Shown here piece after piece: positions 37,345 through 46,697 of a DNA stretch of 64,000 bases. The notes under the pieces were generated by a model. That model was not told the origin of the DNA and ran no database searches. It was given only the letters and a program-made list of their open reading frames with translations. Numbering within the stretch: position 1 is the first letter of the stretch; each line of letters opens with the position of its first letter. This DNA comes from Candidatus Saccharimonadota bacterium (GTDB taxonomy: Bacteria > Patescibacteriota > Saccharimonadia > Saccharimonadales > UBA4665): the NCBI GenBank assembly GCA_025928155.1, contig JAICKC010000001.1:1-64000 (forward strand). Reading direction: 5' to 3'. A program made the position numbers and the translations under genes.

Positions 37345-38508
37345 TCAAACAGAGGCGAAAGCGTCAACCAACAGCTGTTCCGATACAAGTGTTTTTTGCA
37401 TAAACGCACGCATGGTTTCGAGATAGTTATGGAACGCTTCGAGCGTTATGTGCTCGTCGTCGCCATGCTGCTGTTTGCCTGCAATGCCGAACTCGCAGGC
37501 CTGACCACCAGTTTGGGTGTAGAAGCGGGCGTCGCCGGAGCCATTACGCCGCACGAACTTAAATTCACTCTGCTCGATTTGTTCGGCAGCGGCCTTTAGC
37601 TCAAGCAGCCACGGGTTGTGAGGGCTGGCATATATGGGTAGGCCGTGGGTTAGAAACTTCGTGATCTTTGCGTTCGCGTCGACGCTATGGAGGTAGTTGG
37701 TAATCGCTGCGGGGCTTTCGAAACGCGGGTCATCCGGCGCATAGCGACAGTCGAGTCTTACACTGGCGCAGTCCGGAGTTTGATTATGGGCAACACCGCC
37801 GGCCGACATACCGGTCACGGTGAAGGTTGTCTCACTGGTCGCCTGCTTGGGCACGGGAAATTCCTGGTACAGTTTGCGTATAAAATCCGCTGCCTTCAGG
37901 GCGGCGTTGTCACCTCGCCAGGGGTAGGCTCCGTGCGTGGCAGTGCCGTCAAAGCGCAGTTCCAGTGCGGCGACACCTTTGGCCTCATTGGCTATTTCGT
38001 ACGTGCCGGTGGCGCGACCGCATTCGCCGCACAGAACGAAGTCGGCTCGTACCCCCTGTTCTAGCTGGTACTGCGTGCCTCGCTCACCAGCGTGCTCTTC
38101 GTCAGTCACAATCTGTAGGCCCAGTGCATACGGCACTTTGTCAACATATTCGCAAAACACCTGCGCTAGAACAATTGCCGCCGCCTTCATGTCATAGGCA
38201 CCGCGGCCGTATAGTTTACCGTCTTGGATGCGAGCAGCAAACTGCTCCGGTTTGCCCGGGACGACGTCCAAATGAGCATTGAAGATGACCTGAAAACGCT
38301 CAGGCCGGTCTTGGCCGTGGTAGGCGAGAAGGCTGGGCTTGTCGTCATACTCAAACTCTTCGATAGTGATAGTCTTGCCACTTGCTTGAATGAATTGACG
38401 CATGTATTCGTAGGCAGCTCGAAGCCCTGCCGGATTAGCGGCGGTTGATTCTATAGCGATAAGCTCGTGGGCCGCAGTTAACAGGGCGGCGTCACTTGAT
38501 AGTTGCAT
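37345..38508 (-). CDS. M20-family metallopeptidase (ArgE/DapE-like)
   Basis: VIFNAHLDVVPGKPEQF; LYGRGAYDMKAAAIVLA; IVTDEEHAGERGTQY; VLCGECG. Confidence 0.93.
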   Translation of the reverse strand: MQLSSDAALLTAAHELIAIESTAANPAGLRAAYEYMRQFIQASGKTITIEEFEYDDKPSLLAYHGQDRPERFQVIFNAHLDVVPGKPEQFAARIQDGKLYGRGAYDMKAAAIVLAQVFCEYVDKVPYALGLQIVTDEEHAGERGTQYQLEQGVRADFVLCGECGRATGTYEIANEAKGVAALELRFDGTATHGAYPWRGDNAALKAADFIRKLYQEFPVPKQATSETTFTVTGMSAGGVAHNQTPDCASVRLDCRYAPDDPRFESPAAITNYLHSVDANAKITKFLTHGLPIYASPHNPWLLELKAAAEQIEQSEFKFVRRNGSGDARFYTQTGGQACEFGIAGKQQHGDDEHITLEAFHNYLETMRAFMQKTLVSEQLLVDAFASV

Positions 38509-38571
38509 GTGTAGTATCCTTCACACTAAAACCGGGCGCAGCCCGGTTTATAAGCTGTTATTTTACGTCTT

Positions 38572-38943
38572 TTACTGCTTACGGTCAATAACTACGCCTA
38601 CGCCGCCCATGGCCACGGTTCCTACAGAGCGTTCGGGTGGGAGTACGATTGCCTCGACTGGCAGTATACGATCGTCCCCTTCGTCGCCGCGCGCCACATG
38701 CGTTGCTACGAACCGTCCGACAGCGGCGCGGCGACTTGTGCCACCGGGCCGGCTCATTCTTCGTATGTTAGTTTCCACAATGGCGGCGGCTTCTTCTGCG
38801 TTCCCGAGTACTTCATCGAAGTCCGGATCGGCGGAGCGCATTCCATCATAAAGTGCGCGGGACGTTACTAGTTCTGCTGCACCGGCCCGAGCGGCCATCG
38901 TATGTCCGTGCTGGGGGCGCGGTTTTAATCTTTGTCGTGACAT
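38572..38943 (-). CDS. hypothetical protein
   Basis: ORF track only; charged, no family recognised. Confidence 0.45.
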   Translation of the reverse strand: MSRQRLKPRPQHGHTMAARAGAAELVTSRALYDGMRSADPDFDEVLGNAEEAAAIVETNIRRMSRPGGTSRRAAVGRFVATHVARGDEGDDRILPVEAIVLPPERSVGTVAMGGVGVVIDRKQ

Positions 38944-38965
38944 AGGCTGAAAGTTCTCTCTTAAA

Positions 38966-38997
38966 CAAAAGTAGGCTTCTGGTGGAAGCCTACTTGA
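38966..38997 (-). terminator. terminator downstream of tmk-thyX fusion gene
   Basis: Minus strand CAAGTAGGCTTC-CACCA-GAAGCCTACTTTTGTTT. Confidence 0.7.
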
Positions 38998-39117
38998 GGT
39001 TGAGGGCTGTGTTTCTGCGACTTACCGTCGCGAGGCTTCAACCGGAGCGAAGCACAGCCTGCGAAGGCCGAGGAGAATTGTAAGCTGCTTCACTAAAGTT
39101 TTCACTAAGCTCTTATG

Positions 39118-41562
39118 TTACTCGTTCGAAATAACGCTGTCAAGTTTGGTGAGCTTGTACTGGGTGTAACGCTCGGCAGCTAAGCGGGCCAGTTCTGGAT
39201 CTTCACCTTGATTGACGAAGCGCATCGCCTCAGCAAGCAGCGGGTGAACCTCAGCGACCGTGGCGTGCATCTGCTGGACTAGCTTGCGGTAGCTGGGGTG
39301 GCCTTGTGGGCTGCTGCGGAGTTCGTGCAGATGGAAGGCCTCGCGGGCGTTGTAGGTGACCTTCCAGCGCATTTTGTGGCCGAGCAGCGTGGCATACTGA
39401 GCCTCCAGTAGTAAGCCGCCGGCCTGGAGGGCACTGTATAGCTGGAGGCTCAAGTCGAAGCACTGCTCGAAAGCGTTAGTGGCACCAGCTTCCTCTACTA
39501 ATTTTGGCACGTCGTAGCCGAGGCGTGGGCTCAGAGCCTGCCACTCCAGGTCATCCACCATACGATGGCGCTGCAAGTCTCGGAATGTGCCGTAGTCGGA
39601 TACAAGGTCAAAGCTGTAGTGAATTTTCTCGAGCGCACGGCCGGGTTTGTGTCTGCGGTTGAGCCGCTCACCAACGTAGGCTGTTAAAATATCGACCTTG
39701 CGTTGATAGGACCAGCTCACCACTTCTCGTTGTAAGTACTGCAATGGTAGGTCACTGTGCTCATACAGAATGTCGGCGACAATGTCGAGTTCGTTGTGCG
39801 GCGTGTAGCCTACGAGTGTCACCGCCTTGGTCTCGAATGTGTGGTTGGCCGGCAATAGTTCCTCGGCGAGTTTCTTGACGTTGGCGTAGGTGTTGGCCCG
39901 ATACGCAATAGTGGCCCCGCCACGGTCGGGCTTGTCGGCTCGCTCCAGAAACACTGGCGCGACTTTGCGTGCTTCGTCAAGAACCTGCTGGCCGACCACG
40001 CGGGCCTCCGGGAGCTCATCGCCGAGCAAGTGCATGATGAGGCTTTCAAGCGCCTGCCCGGAAGCGTAGATGCCCACAGTCGTCTTCGTGGCGACAGGCA
40101 GCAGTGGCCGAATGGCGTCGCGGGCCTGGGCCTTGGTAGCGCTGCGCCAGGCGGCGTCGCGCTCCTTTGCGGGCGTGGACGACGCGGCGCGGACATGGGT
40201 CGTAAGGTCGATGACCAACTTAGAATAAATGTCGAAAATTTGGTTCATGGTGCGGATGTATTGGCTGCGCAGTTTGCCTTTGAGCTCGGACGGTATGTAG
40301 TAGCGGTAGTGGCCGTCCACATCTTTCTGATCGAAGTAGATGTAGCGCGTCGACTGCTCCAGATAAGCGGCCAAGCGGCCCCACTCGAGCTTTTTGCTGA
40401 GCAGCTGGCTGGCATTCTCAACTACCATGTACTGGCCCGTAAGCTGCTGCACGGAATCGTCCCCAAAGGCGGTGATAACTCGGTGGAGCAGCTGCGCGTC
40501 CTTATCGACCTTACCGACGAATTCATCAAGCAGGGTTACGCGCATGTCATCGCCGCGGCGACTGAGGCGGGCCATGGCGGCGGCCACGGTAACGGGCGAA
40601 ATAGCGTCGGTAAACCCATAGACTGAGCCGTCGGTATTGGTGACATACTTGAGGAGTTCGGCTTTGCCTGCTGACGTGACGCTCATAGAACCGTTGTCGT
40701 GCTTCTGGGTCCATGCCTCTATATTTTGCGGCTCTTTTCCCTTGTCTACTTCGGCGGAAGCGGGAGGAGTTTCTTTGGTCTGACGGGAAGGCTTCTCAGT
40801 TTCCCTCTGAGCTTTGGTCGGACCGACGAGGGTTGTTGCTACGATGGGCGGCTCCGTCGCGGCCACCTTGGTCGGGGGGTTGGCAGCCAGAACTTCAGCG
40901 ACCGACTGGGGCTGCGAAGCTCCGGGCTGCTCGCGGCCACCTAGCGTCGCGGCCACCTGTTCCCATATACGTTTGAATACGGTGTCGATATCCTCGTTGG
41001 CGTACACAACGGGCAGATTGCGCTGCTTAGCCTCCCAGAGGTAACCAGCGCGGACGCGCTCGTAAAAACCGTCGTCGAGCTCACCGAAACGACCATGGCT
41101 ATTCGTACGGCCGGCTAAGCGTTCGCGGAGTACTGGTACCGGGGCGTCGAGGACGATCATGAGGTCGGGCCGCATGTCGCCAACGGCGAAGTCGATGATT
41201 TCGTTGATTTTGGTGTAGTCCTGCACATCGCCACGGCCATAGTACTGGTTGGCGAGTGTGGTGAGATAGCTGCGGTCAACGAGGCAATGTACTCCGTTTG
41301 CGGTGGCCTGGCGAATGACTTCGAGTGACTGCGAGCGAGCGGCATTGAACAGCAGTACTTCGGTGCGCGTGGTGGTTGGGTAGCTGGGGTCGCGGGTGAG
41401 ACGGCGAATAACCCGGGCGGTCAGATCGTTTTGGCTATCTGGCTCGCGCATGACCCGCACCGGTAAGCCCTGGGTACGCAGCTGGTCGGCGACTTTATGT
41501 ACCATGGTGGTTTTGCCCACACCTTCGGCGCCTTCGATGACGATGTACTTACCTTTAGTCAT
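39118..41562 (-). CDS. fusion protein: thymidylate kinase + tandem ThyX-like (FAD-dependent thymidylate synthase) domains
   Basis: Tmk: YIVIEGAEGVGKTTMVHKVADQL, LVDRSYLTTLANQYYG; ThyX-like: FGDDSVQQLTGQYMVVENASQLLSKKLEWGRLAAYLEQSTRY and FRDLQRHRMVDDLEWQALSPRLGYD. Confidence 0.85.
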   Translation of the reverse strand: MTKGKYIVIEGAEGVGKTTMVHKVADQLRTQGLPVRVMREPDSQNDLTARVIRRLTRDPSYPTTTRTEVLLFNAARSQSLEVIRQATANGVHCLVDRSYLTTLANQYYGRGDVQDYTKINEIIDFAVGDMRPDLMIVLDAPVPVLRERLAGRTNSHGRFGELDDGFYERVRAGYLWEAKQRNLPVVYANEDIDTVFKRIWEQVAATLGGREQPGASQPQSVAEVLAANPPTKVAATEPPIVATTLVGPTKAQRETEKPSRQTKETPPASAEVDKGKEPQNIEAWTQKHDNGSMSVTSAGKAELLKYVTNTDGSVYGFTDAISPVTVAAAMARLSRRGDDMRVTLLDEFVGKVDKDAQLLHRVITAFGDDSVQQLTGQYMVVENASQLLSKKLEWGRLAAYLEQSTRYIYFDQKDVDGHYRYYIPSELKGKLRSQYIRTMNQIFDIYSKLVIDLTTHVRAASSTPAKERDAAWRSATKAQARDAIRPLLPVATKTTVGIYASGQALESLIMHLLGDELPEARVVGQQVLDEARKVAPVFLERADKPDRGGATIAYRANTYANVKKLAEELLPANHTFETKAVTLVGYTPHNELDIVADILYEHSDLPLQYLQREVVSWSYQRKVDILTAYVGERLNRRHKPGRALEKIHYSFDLVSDYGTFRDLQRHRMVDDLEWQALSPRLGYDVPKLVEEAGATNAFEQCFDLSLQLYSALQAGGLLLEAQYATLLGHKMRWKVTYNAREAFHLHELRSSPQGHPSYRKLVQQMHATVAEVHPLLAEAMRFVNQGEDPELARLAAERYTQYKLTKLDSVISNE

Positions 41563-42268
41563 AGCTCATCCCTTCAATTTTCACCGGTAGCTGACGCTGG
41601 TCGCGGTAAGCCTGCGGCAACATCAGGCTGGGCGACCAAGCCTTAATGAGGGTGTCGAGATCGCTGCCCTGCTGGTATTTGCCGCTAAAGCCACTGTCAC
41701 GCCCCTCGCCGTAGCTGCCTTCTATCTCACCGGTCTCGTGAAAAACGGCTTGGGCGATGCGCTCGCCGACCGGCAGGAGCATCATCTCGCGGTGATTGAG
41801 GTTGTAAATCTCGAGCGTCAGCCGGTTGATATAGCCGGGGTCAATCCAGCCAGCGTCGAAACAGACTGCGATTCCATTGCGCCCCCATGACGACCGGCTT
41901 CTTAGTTCGCAAGCACCGGGTGGCGTAATACCGAAGAATTCGTGGGTGTGCGCCAAGATACGTTCACCGGGTTTGAGGGCGATAACAGGATGATCTTCAG
42001 GGATACCGGCAATGGGCTTAAAGCCATTCAGGGCACACCATTGACTATGTGGCATAGCTTTGTATGGGCCGTCAAAATAACGTTCTACATCTTCCCGATC
42101 GAACGGATTATAAATAGTGCGCTCGTCAGCCGGCTCAATACGGTAATAATAATAGCCCAGCGTAACATCCAGACTGGCCTCGCTCACATAACTGGGGTTG
42201 AACGGGTGACAGACGATGTGATTATCCGCGATGGCTTGTCGGACCTGCTTGTTACTATAGACGCCCAT
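41555..42268 (-). CDS. dcd: dCTP deaminase
   Basis: DVTLGYYYYRIE; ILAHTHEFFGITPPGACELRSRSSWGRNGIAVCFDAGWIDPGYINRLTLEIYNLNHREMMLLPVGERIAQAVFH. Confidence 0.93.
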   Translation of the reverse strand: MGVYSNKQVRQAIADNHIVCHPFNPSYVSEASLDVTLGYYYYRIEPADERTIYNPFDREDVERYFDGPYKAMPHSQWCALNGFKPIAGIPEDHPVIALKPGERILAHTHEFFGITPPGACELRSRSSWGRNGIAVCFDAGWIDPGYINRLTLEIYNLNHREMMLLPVGERIAQAVFHETGEIEGSYGEGRDSGFSGKYQQGSDLDTLIKAWSPSLMLPQAYRDQRQLPVKIEGMSYD

Positions 42269-42406
42269 AAGTAAGCGTTGCTACCCTCCATGTTTAAGCG
42301 CCCGACCCGCTGCTGGTGCTTATTGTACGGTTATGGTTCCGGCGTGCGCAAGTCTTACAACACAATTTTACAACTGTGCAAACCGCGTATGCTTTACAAT
42401 AAGCCT

Positions 42407-44065
42407 ATGCAAGCCTCTCGTTCCACCTTACTGCTGACCCGCTTGGTGGCATACACGGTGTTGGCGTATGGTGTTGCCATTATCGCTGACGTGCTACTTA
42501 GACAATTACGGGTACATCATGGGCATAAGCTGGATTTGCTGCTCATAACGGTGCCGCAGATTACAGGTCTGGGGTTTATGTACCTGGGCACACTGCTGCT
42601 TAGGCGTAAATATAATGCCTGGCTGGTGGCGCTCGGACTGGCCGGCGCATCGTTTGTGCTTGATGTGTGGCATGGCGCAGTGCAGTCGCACATCTATGGT
42701 GATACGGGCAAGTTTGTTCGTCCGCTCATCACCCTCCTGCTTATATTGGTGTTGTGGCTGACCCGAGGCGCGTTTCGAGTAAAAAGCGACGTGCGTACTT
42801 TTACGCAGGCGCTATGGGTAAGTGCGCTAGTGTTCATAGTGGCGTTTTTGTATGGAATGGGTGGTTTTACGTTGCTTGATGAGCGCGATTTTCATCATGA
42901 GATCAGCCCGATTACTGCCGCGCACCAGACTATTGACCAGTTTGGGCTGACAGATGACCACCCGGTAGCGTATACACGCCGGGCACGGTTATTTCTGGAT
43001 TCGTTATCGGTCATTAGCATCTCGGCAGTGGGCTACGCGGCGATCTCATTTTTTGAGCCGATCCGGGTGCGCCTAACGAGCCAGACCGTGCAGCGCGCCA
43101 AAACTTCGCGCTTACTTGACACTTATCCGAGCGATCTCGACGACTACTTTAAGCTGTGGCCACACGACAAGCTGTATTACTTTGATGCCACGGGCGAGGC
43201 GGGTCTGGCCTATCACGTAACACGCGGCGTGGCGCTCGTGGCCGGCAATCCCTTCGGCAACCCGATACATTTTGTATCATTGTTACGTCAGTTTATGGAG
43301 CTGTGCTTTGTAAATGACTGGCTGCCGTCATTCATCCACGTGAGCGGGCAACATCGGGAGCTGTACGAAACACAGGGTTTTCGGCTGCAAAAGATTGGTG
43401 AGGAAGCAGTGCTGGATCTAATGGCGTTTGAGACGGCGCGGCGCGATAAATATTTCCGGCAAATCGGTAACAGATTTACTAAGCTCGGCTATAGCGTAGA
43501 GGTAATGCAGCCGCCGCACGATACAGCCTTACTCGCCCGTTTGCAGGAAGTTTCGGATGAGTGGTTGACACGTCCGGGGCGCGAAGAACGCGGTTTCATG
43601 CTGGGTTACTTTGACGAGGCGTATCTGCAGCAATGTCCGCTCGTGCTGCTGCGCGGCGCCGATAAACGTATCCAGGGCTTTATCAACCTGGTGCCGACAT
43701 TCGAAGTTCACGCGGCTAACTACGACCTACTGCGGTGCAGCGGGGACGCGCCGGGCAATGCCAACGATTTTCTGATGCTCGGTGCTATCGGCTATCTGCA
43801 CGGAAGCGGTTTGCAGACGCTCAATCTGGGACTCTGCCCACTTTCTGGAGTGGATGCGCCGGATAGCGACGAAAAGACAATCATCGACCAGGCGTTGCGC
43901 TTTGTGTATGCCAATGGCGACCGGCTGTATAGCTTCAGCGGACTCAAGCGTTTCAAAGCCAAATACCAGCCGGAGTGGCGGCCGCGCTACGTTGCCTATC
44001 CTGGTGGCGTACGCAACTTTACGCGCGTGCTTACGGCACTTAACCGAGCTATGCGGGTCAAGTAG
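42407..44065 (+). CDS. MprF-like C-terminal (DUF2156) aminoacyl-phosphatidylglycerol synthase-type protein with N-terminal TMs
   Basis: YYFDATGEAGLAYHVTRGVALVAGNPFGNP; QIGNRFTKLGYSVEV; GFINLVPTFEVHAANYDLLR; DFLMLGAIGYLHGSGLQTLNLGLCPLSGV. Confidence 0.85.
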   Translation: MQASRSTLLLTRLVAYTVLAYGVAIIADVLLRQLRVHHGHKLDLLLITVPQITGLGFMYLGTLLLRRKYNAWLVALGLAGASFVLDVWHGAVQSHIYGDTGKFVRPLITLLLILVLWLTRGAFRVKSDVRTFTQALWVSALVFIVAFLYGMGGFTLLDERDFHHEISPITAAHQTIDQFGLTDDHPVAYTRRARLFLDSLSVISISAVGYAAISFFEPIRVRLTSQTVQRAKTSRLLDTYPSDLDDYFKLWPHDKLYYFDATGEAGLAYHVTRGVALVAGNPFGNPIHFVSLLRQFMELCFVNDWLPSFIHVSGQHRELYETQGFRLQKIGEEAVLDLMAFETARRDKYFRQIGNRFTKLGYSVEVMQPPHDTALLARLQEVSDEWLTRPGREERGFMLGYFDEAYLQQCPLVLLRGADKRIQGFINLVPTFEVHAANYDLLRCSGDAPGNANDFLMLGAIGYLHGSGLQTLNLGLCPLSGVDAPDSDEKTIIDQALRFVYANGDRLYSFSGLKRFKAKYQPEWRPRYVAYPGGVRNFTRVLTALNRAMRVK

Positions 44066-44101
44066 TCAGGGTGGCTGCCCGTAGCTCTGTAACGCATCTG
44101 C

Positions 44102-44131
44102 TTGACAGCAGCCGTGTAATGCCGAATAATC
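44102..44131 (+). promoter_or_regulatory. putative promoter of first tandem paralog
   Basis: TTGACA-N18-ATAATC. Confidence 0.6.
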
Positions 44132-44163
44132 TCGGACAATACAGAAAAGTCAGAGAGGAATGT

Positions 44164-45075
44164 ATGAAGTTATCTATTCGTGTGCGTCTGTTGTTACCGG
44201 TGCTTGCCCTGGTGGCGGTTGCTGGCATCGGGGCTCGTTTTCCTAAAACGAGCTATGCGGCTACTACTGCACAGACAACCTGCCGTGTGTACAGTTTTTC
44301 CGCATCGGGAACGACGAACCATGGCGGCACTAACATATCGACATCTGGATGTGTAAAGTATATCCAGCAGATCGTAAACGGTGCCTATCAGGTGTCTAAA
44401 ACTCAAGACAAGGGTACGCATACGCCCATCGGCAACTACGCTAAAATCGCTGATCAGTATGCTAAAGCGGACAGAGTGCCAGCAGGGTTATTAGCTGTCG
44501 ACGGCAAGTTCGGCACGGTTACCGCCAGCCGTGTCCGGGCATTCCAGGCAACGTTCCAGTACTATAGCGCACCTACCGGACAGTATATAGACTTGACCTC
44601 TGATGGGGTTATCGGCGGCCAGTCATGGGGTGCACTGTGCGGTTTGGCGTTGCGATTTCCTGATCCCCACGTGGATGCAGATTATCAAACAAATACTACG
44701 GCGCAATCCGCCAACAATGCCGCACACAAGATGGCATCCGGCTGCAATGTAAAGGACCCAAATAATGGCATCAGAGCACACGCCCATGTGCAGTCCTATG
44801 TTACCGCTAAGCCTAAGGTCGCCGTGGCCTACTCTTGTGCTAACGTCGGCAAATTTGCAGCCGCTGTAGAAGGCAAACTCGGCGACAGTAAATATTCCGG
44901 TGTGCCGGAACAGCAGGCATTTCCCAAGTGCTTCGGCATACACAACCAGCCATCCGCAACCTATGCCTGCTCGAACGTCGCTAACTATGAGAGTTTCGCC
45001 TACTCGGCGTACGGCCCGGTAAGTTACGCTAAGCTAATTCCGGTCATTAAGGCCTACTTCCCGGCTTGCTCCTAG
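44164..45075 (+). CDS. secreted protein with peptidoglycan-binding-like domain (tandem paralog 1)
   Basis: Signal anchor KLSIRVRLLLPVLALVAVAGIG; VDGKFGTVTASRVRAFQATFQYY; SD GAGAGGA. Confidence 0.8.
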   Translation: MKLSIRVRLLLPVLALVAVAGIGARFPKTSYAATTAQTTCRVYSFSASGTTNHGGTNISTSGCVKYIQQIVNGAYQVSKTQDKGTHTPIGNYAKIADQYAKADRVPAGLLAVDGKFGTVTASRVRAFQATFQYYSAPTGQYIDLTSDGVIGGQSWGALCGLALRFPDPHVDADYQTNTTAQSANNAAHKMASGCNVKDPNNGIRAHAHVQSYVTAKPKVAVAYSCANVGKFAAAVEGKLGDSKYSGVPEQQAFPKCFGIHNQPSATYACSNVANYESFAYSAYGPVSYAKLIPVIKAYFPACS

Positions 45076-45093
45076 AGGGTGACCGTGCTTTGC

Positions 45094-45124
45094 TTGACAG
45101 GGACAATTGATTTAATCGATAATC
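45094..45124 (+). promoter_or_regulatory. putative promoter of second tandem paralog
   Basis: TTGACA-N18-GATAAT. Confidence 0.6.
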
Positions 45125-45167
45125 ACAAGCAATATCAGGCAGCGTTTTGCGGCGCAGAAAAGGAGAT

Positions 45168-46595
45168 GTGAAGCTGCTTCCTCCACGCCAACCGACCGAG
45201 CATGGGTTTAGCTTACACTTTGTGCTGCCTATTATCGCAATCGTGGGCGCGGCTGCCATCGGTACCTACTTAATTAGGGGGACGCATGCGGCGACGACGG
45301 GCTGTGTGTCCTATGCATATGACTTCAAAGCTCAGACCCTGACCCTCCCGGAGTCGTCGACCCCGACGAAAGACGTCAAGGCTACCAACAGCAACTTTGG
45401 TCCATGCCTCGGCTACATCGAGCGTATGCTAAATATTGCCTATGCGACGAACTATGCAGGTTTTGCGGTGTACGCTGACGGATTTAAGGACACGGCGCCT
45501 GCAACCGTCACGGTTAAAGGTTATATCGGTCTCTCGAGTCCCTCTGTGTACAGCCTGAGCGTGGATGGTAAATATAGCGCTAACCTATTGAACCGAGTGC
45601 ATGCGTTCCAGAATTTCTTTGCGTACGGCGCGACAGACGCCGCGATTGACAGCCGTCTGGCGCCGTACAAGAGTGGAACAACGTGGAGTCCGTCTACGGC
45701 GCAGCTCGCATTGTGCGGCATTGCCGAGCACACCACCAGCACTATGAACAACATGGCCAGCGATGCAGTCGGCCTGGCGTTGCACTATGGCTGCCCGACG
45801 GGAGTCGGTTTGCCGACCTGGCGGTCGAATATAAAGTCGGTTGAAAAGCCGCCGGTAGTGTCGACGACTCTAGCGTGTGCCGCTAATGGTACAGGGGGCG
45901 TTAAATTTAGTTTTAGCGACCCCAATGGTGTCACCACCGCGCAGTTGACTGTTACCTACGCTTCGGGAGTATCACCTGCGACGGCGACAACAAGCTATAG
46001 TGCACCCAGCTCTGCGCTGGCGACGAATACGGTATCGATTGCTGCAGCCAAAGTGGCCGGAACATGGAGCGCCAAACTCGTCGCTGCCGACTTGTGGGGT
46101 ACGCAAACCAAGTCAGTGACGACGAGCCATGCGACATGCAAGCCTGCCACAATACCATCAGTCAGCGGAGGAAGTACTGGCGGCAGTAGTAGTTCCGGTG
46201 TCGCTGCCGGGTGTGCCGACATATCAGACTCGAGCTGTTTTCCGAGCTACCAAGACCCCTGTACTGCGGATCCATCGTCCTGTGCCTCTGACCCGGATCA
46301 GTACGACACGATCTGCGATACTAGCTGCTACGATACTAGCAGCGACGGTAGTAGCCTTTTTTCATCTGACGGATCAGATTCTTCCGACCTCAGCGGCCTT
46401 GGCTCGGGCTGTACCGATACGTGTGAGGGGTCATCAACTACGGACAGCAGCGGATCGGGCGACAGTACGGGAACGGCCGGCGGCAACAGCGCCCTCCCGA
46501 GGAGTGGCAAAGTCTCAAGTTCCGAAAAGAAATCTGCCAACATCGTAGCGCGCTTCTTCCGTGGCGTCCGGTCGGCACTCGACAAGCTCTTCTAG
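45168..46595 (+). CDS. secreted protein with peptidoglycan-binding-like domain and Cys/Ser/Asp-rich tail (tandem paralog 2)
   Basis: Signal anchor; LSVDGKYSANLLNRVHAFQNFFAYG; tail GCADISDSSCFPSYQDPCTADPSSCASDPDQYDTICDTSCYDTSSDGSS; GTG start after AAAAGGAGAT (ORF track start 45147). Confidence 0.75.
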   Translation: MKLLPPRQPTEHGFSLHFVLPIIAIVGAAAIGTYLIRGTHAATTGCVSYAYDFKAQTLTLPESSTPTKDVKATNSNFGPCLGYIERMLNIAYATNYAGFAVYADGFKDTAPATVTVKGYIGLSSPSVYSLSVDGKYSANLLNRVHAFQNFFAYGATDAAIDSRLAPYKSGTTWSPSTAQLALCGIAEHTTSTMNNMASDAVGLALHYGCPTGVGLPTWRSNIKSVEKPPVVSTTLACAANGTGGVKFSFSDPNGVTTAQLTVTYASGVSPATATTSYSAPSSALATNTVSIAAAKVAGTWSAKLVAADLWGTQTKSVTTSHATCKPATIPSVSGGSTGGSSSSGVAAGCADISDSSCFPSYQDPCTADPSSCASDPDQYDTICDTSCYDTSSDGSSLFSSDGSDSSDLSGLGSGCTDTCEGSSTTDSSGSGDSTGTAGGNSALPRSGKVSSSEKKSANIVARFFRGVRSALDKLF

Positions 46596-46633
46596 GCGTT
46601 CGACATTTGTTGCGTTATGCACAGCATTTTCAC

Positions 46634-46663
46634 TTGACGTTACCTGTCGATTCCCGAATAATC
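46634..46663 (+). promoter_or_regulatory. putative promoter of third tandem paralog
   Basis: TTGACG-N18-ATAATC. Confidence 0.6.
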
Positions 46664-46697
46664 ATAAACACTATCAGGGTAACCACGAAAGGAATAT

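Noticed and set aside
40030-40626. 198-aa plus-strand ORF
   Set aside because: Antisense to the Tmk-ThyX-like fusion gene
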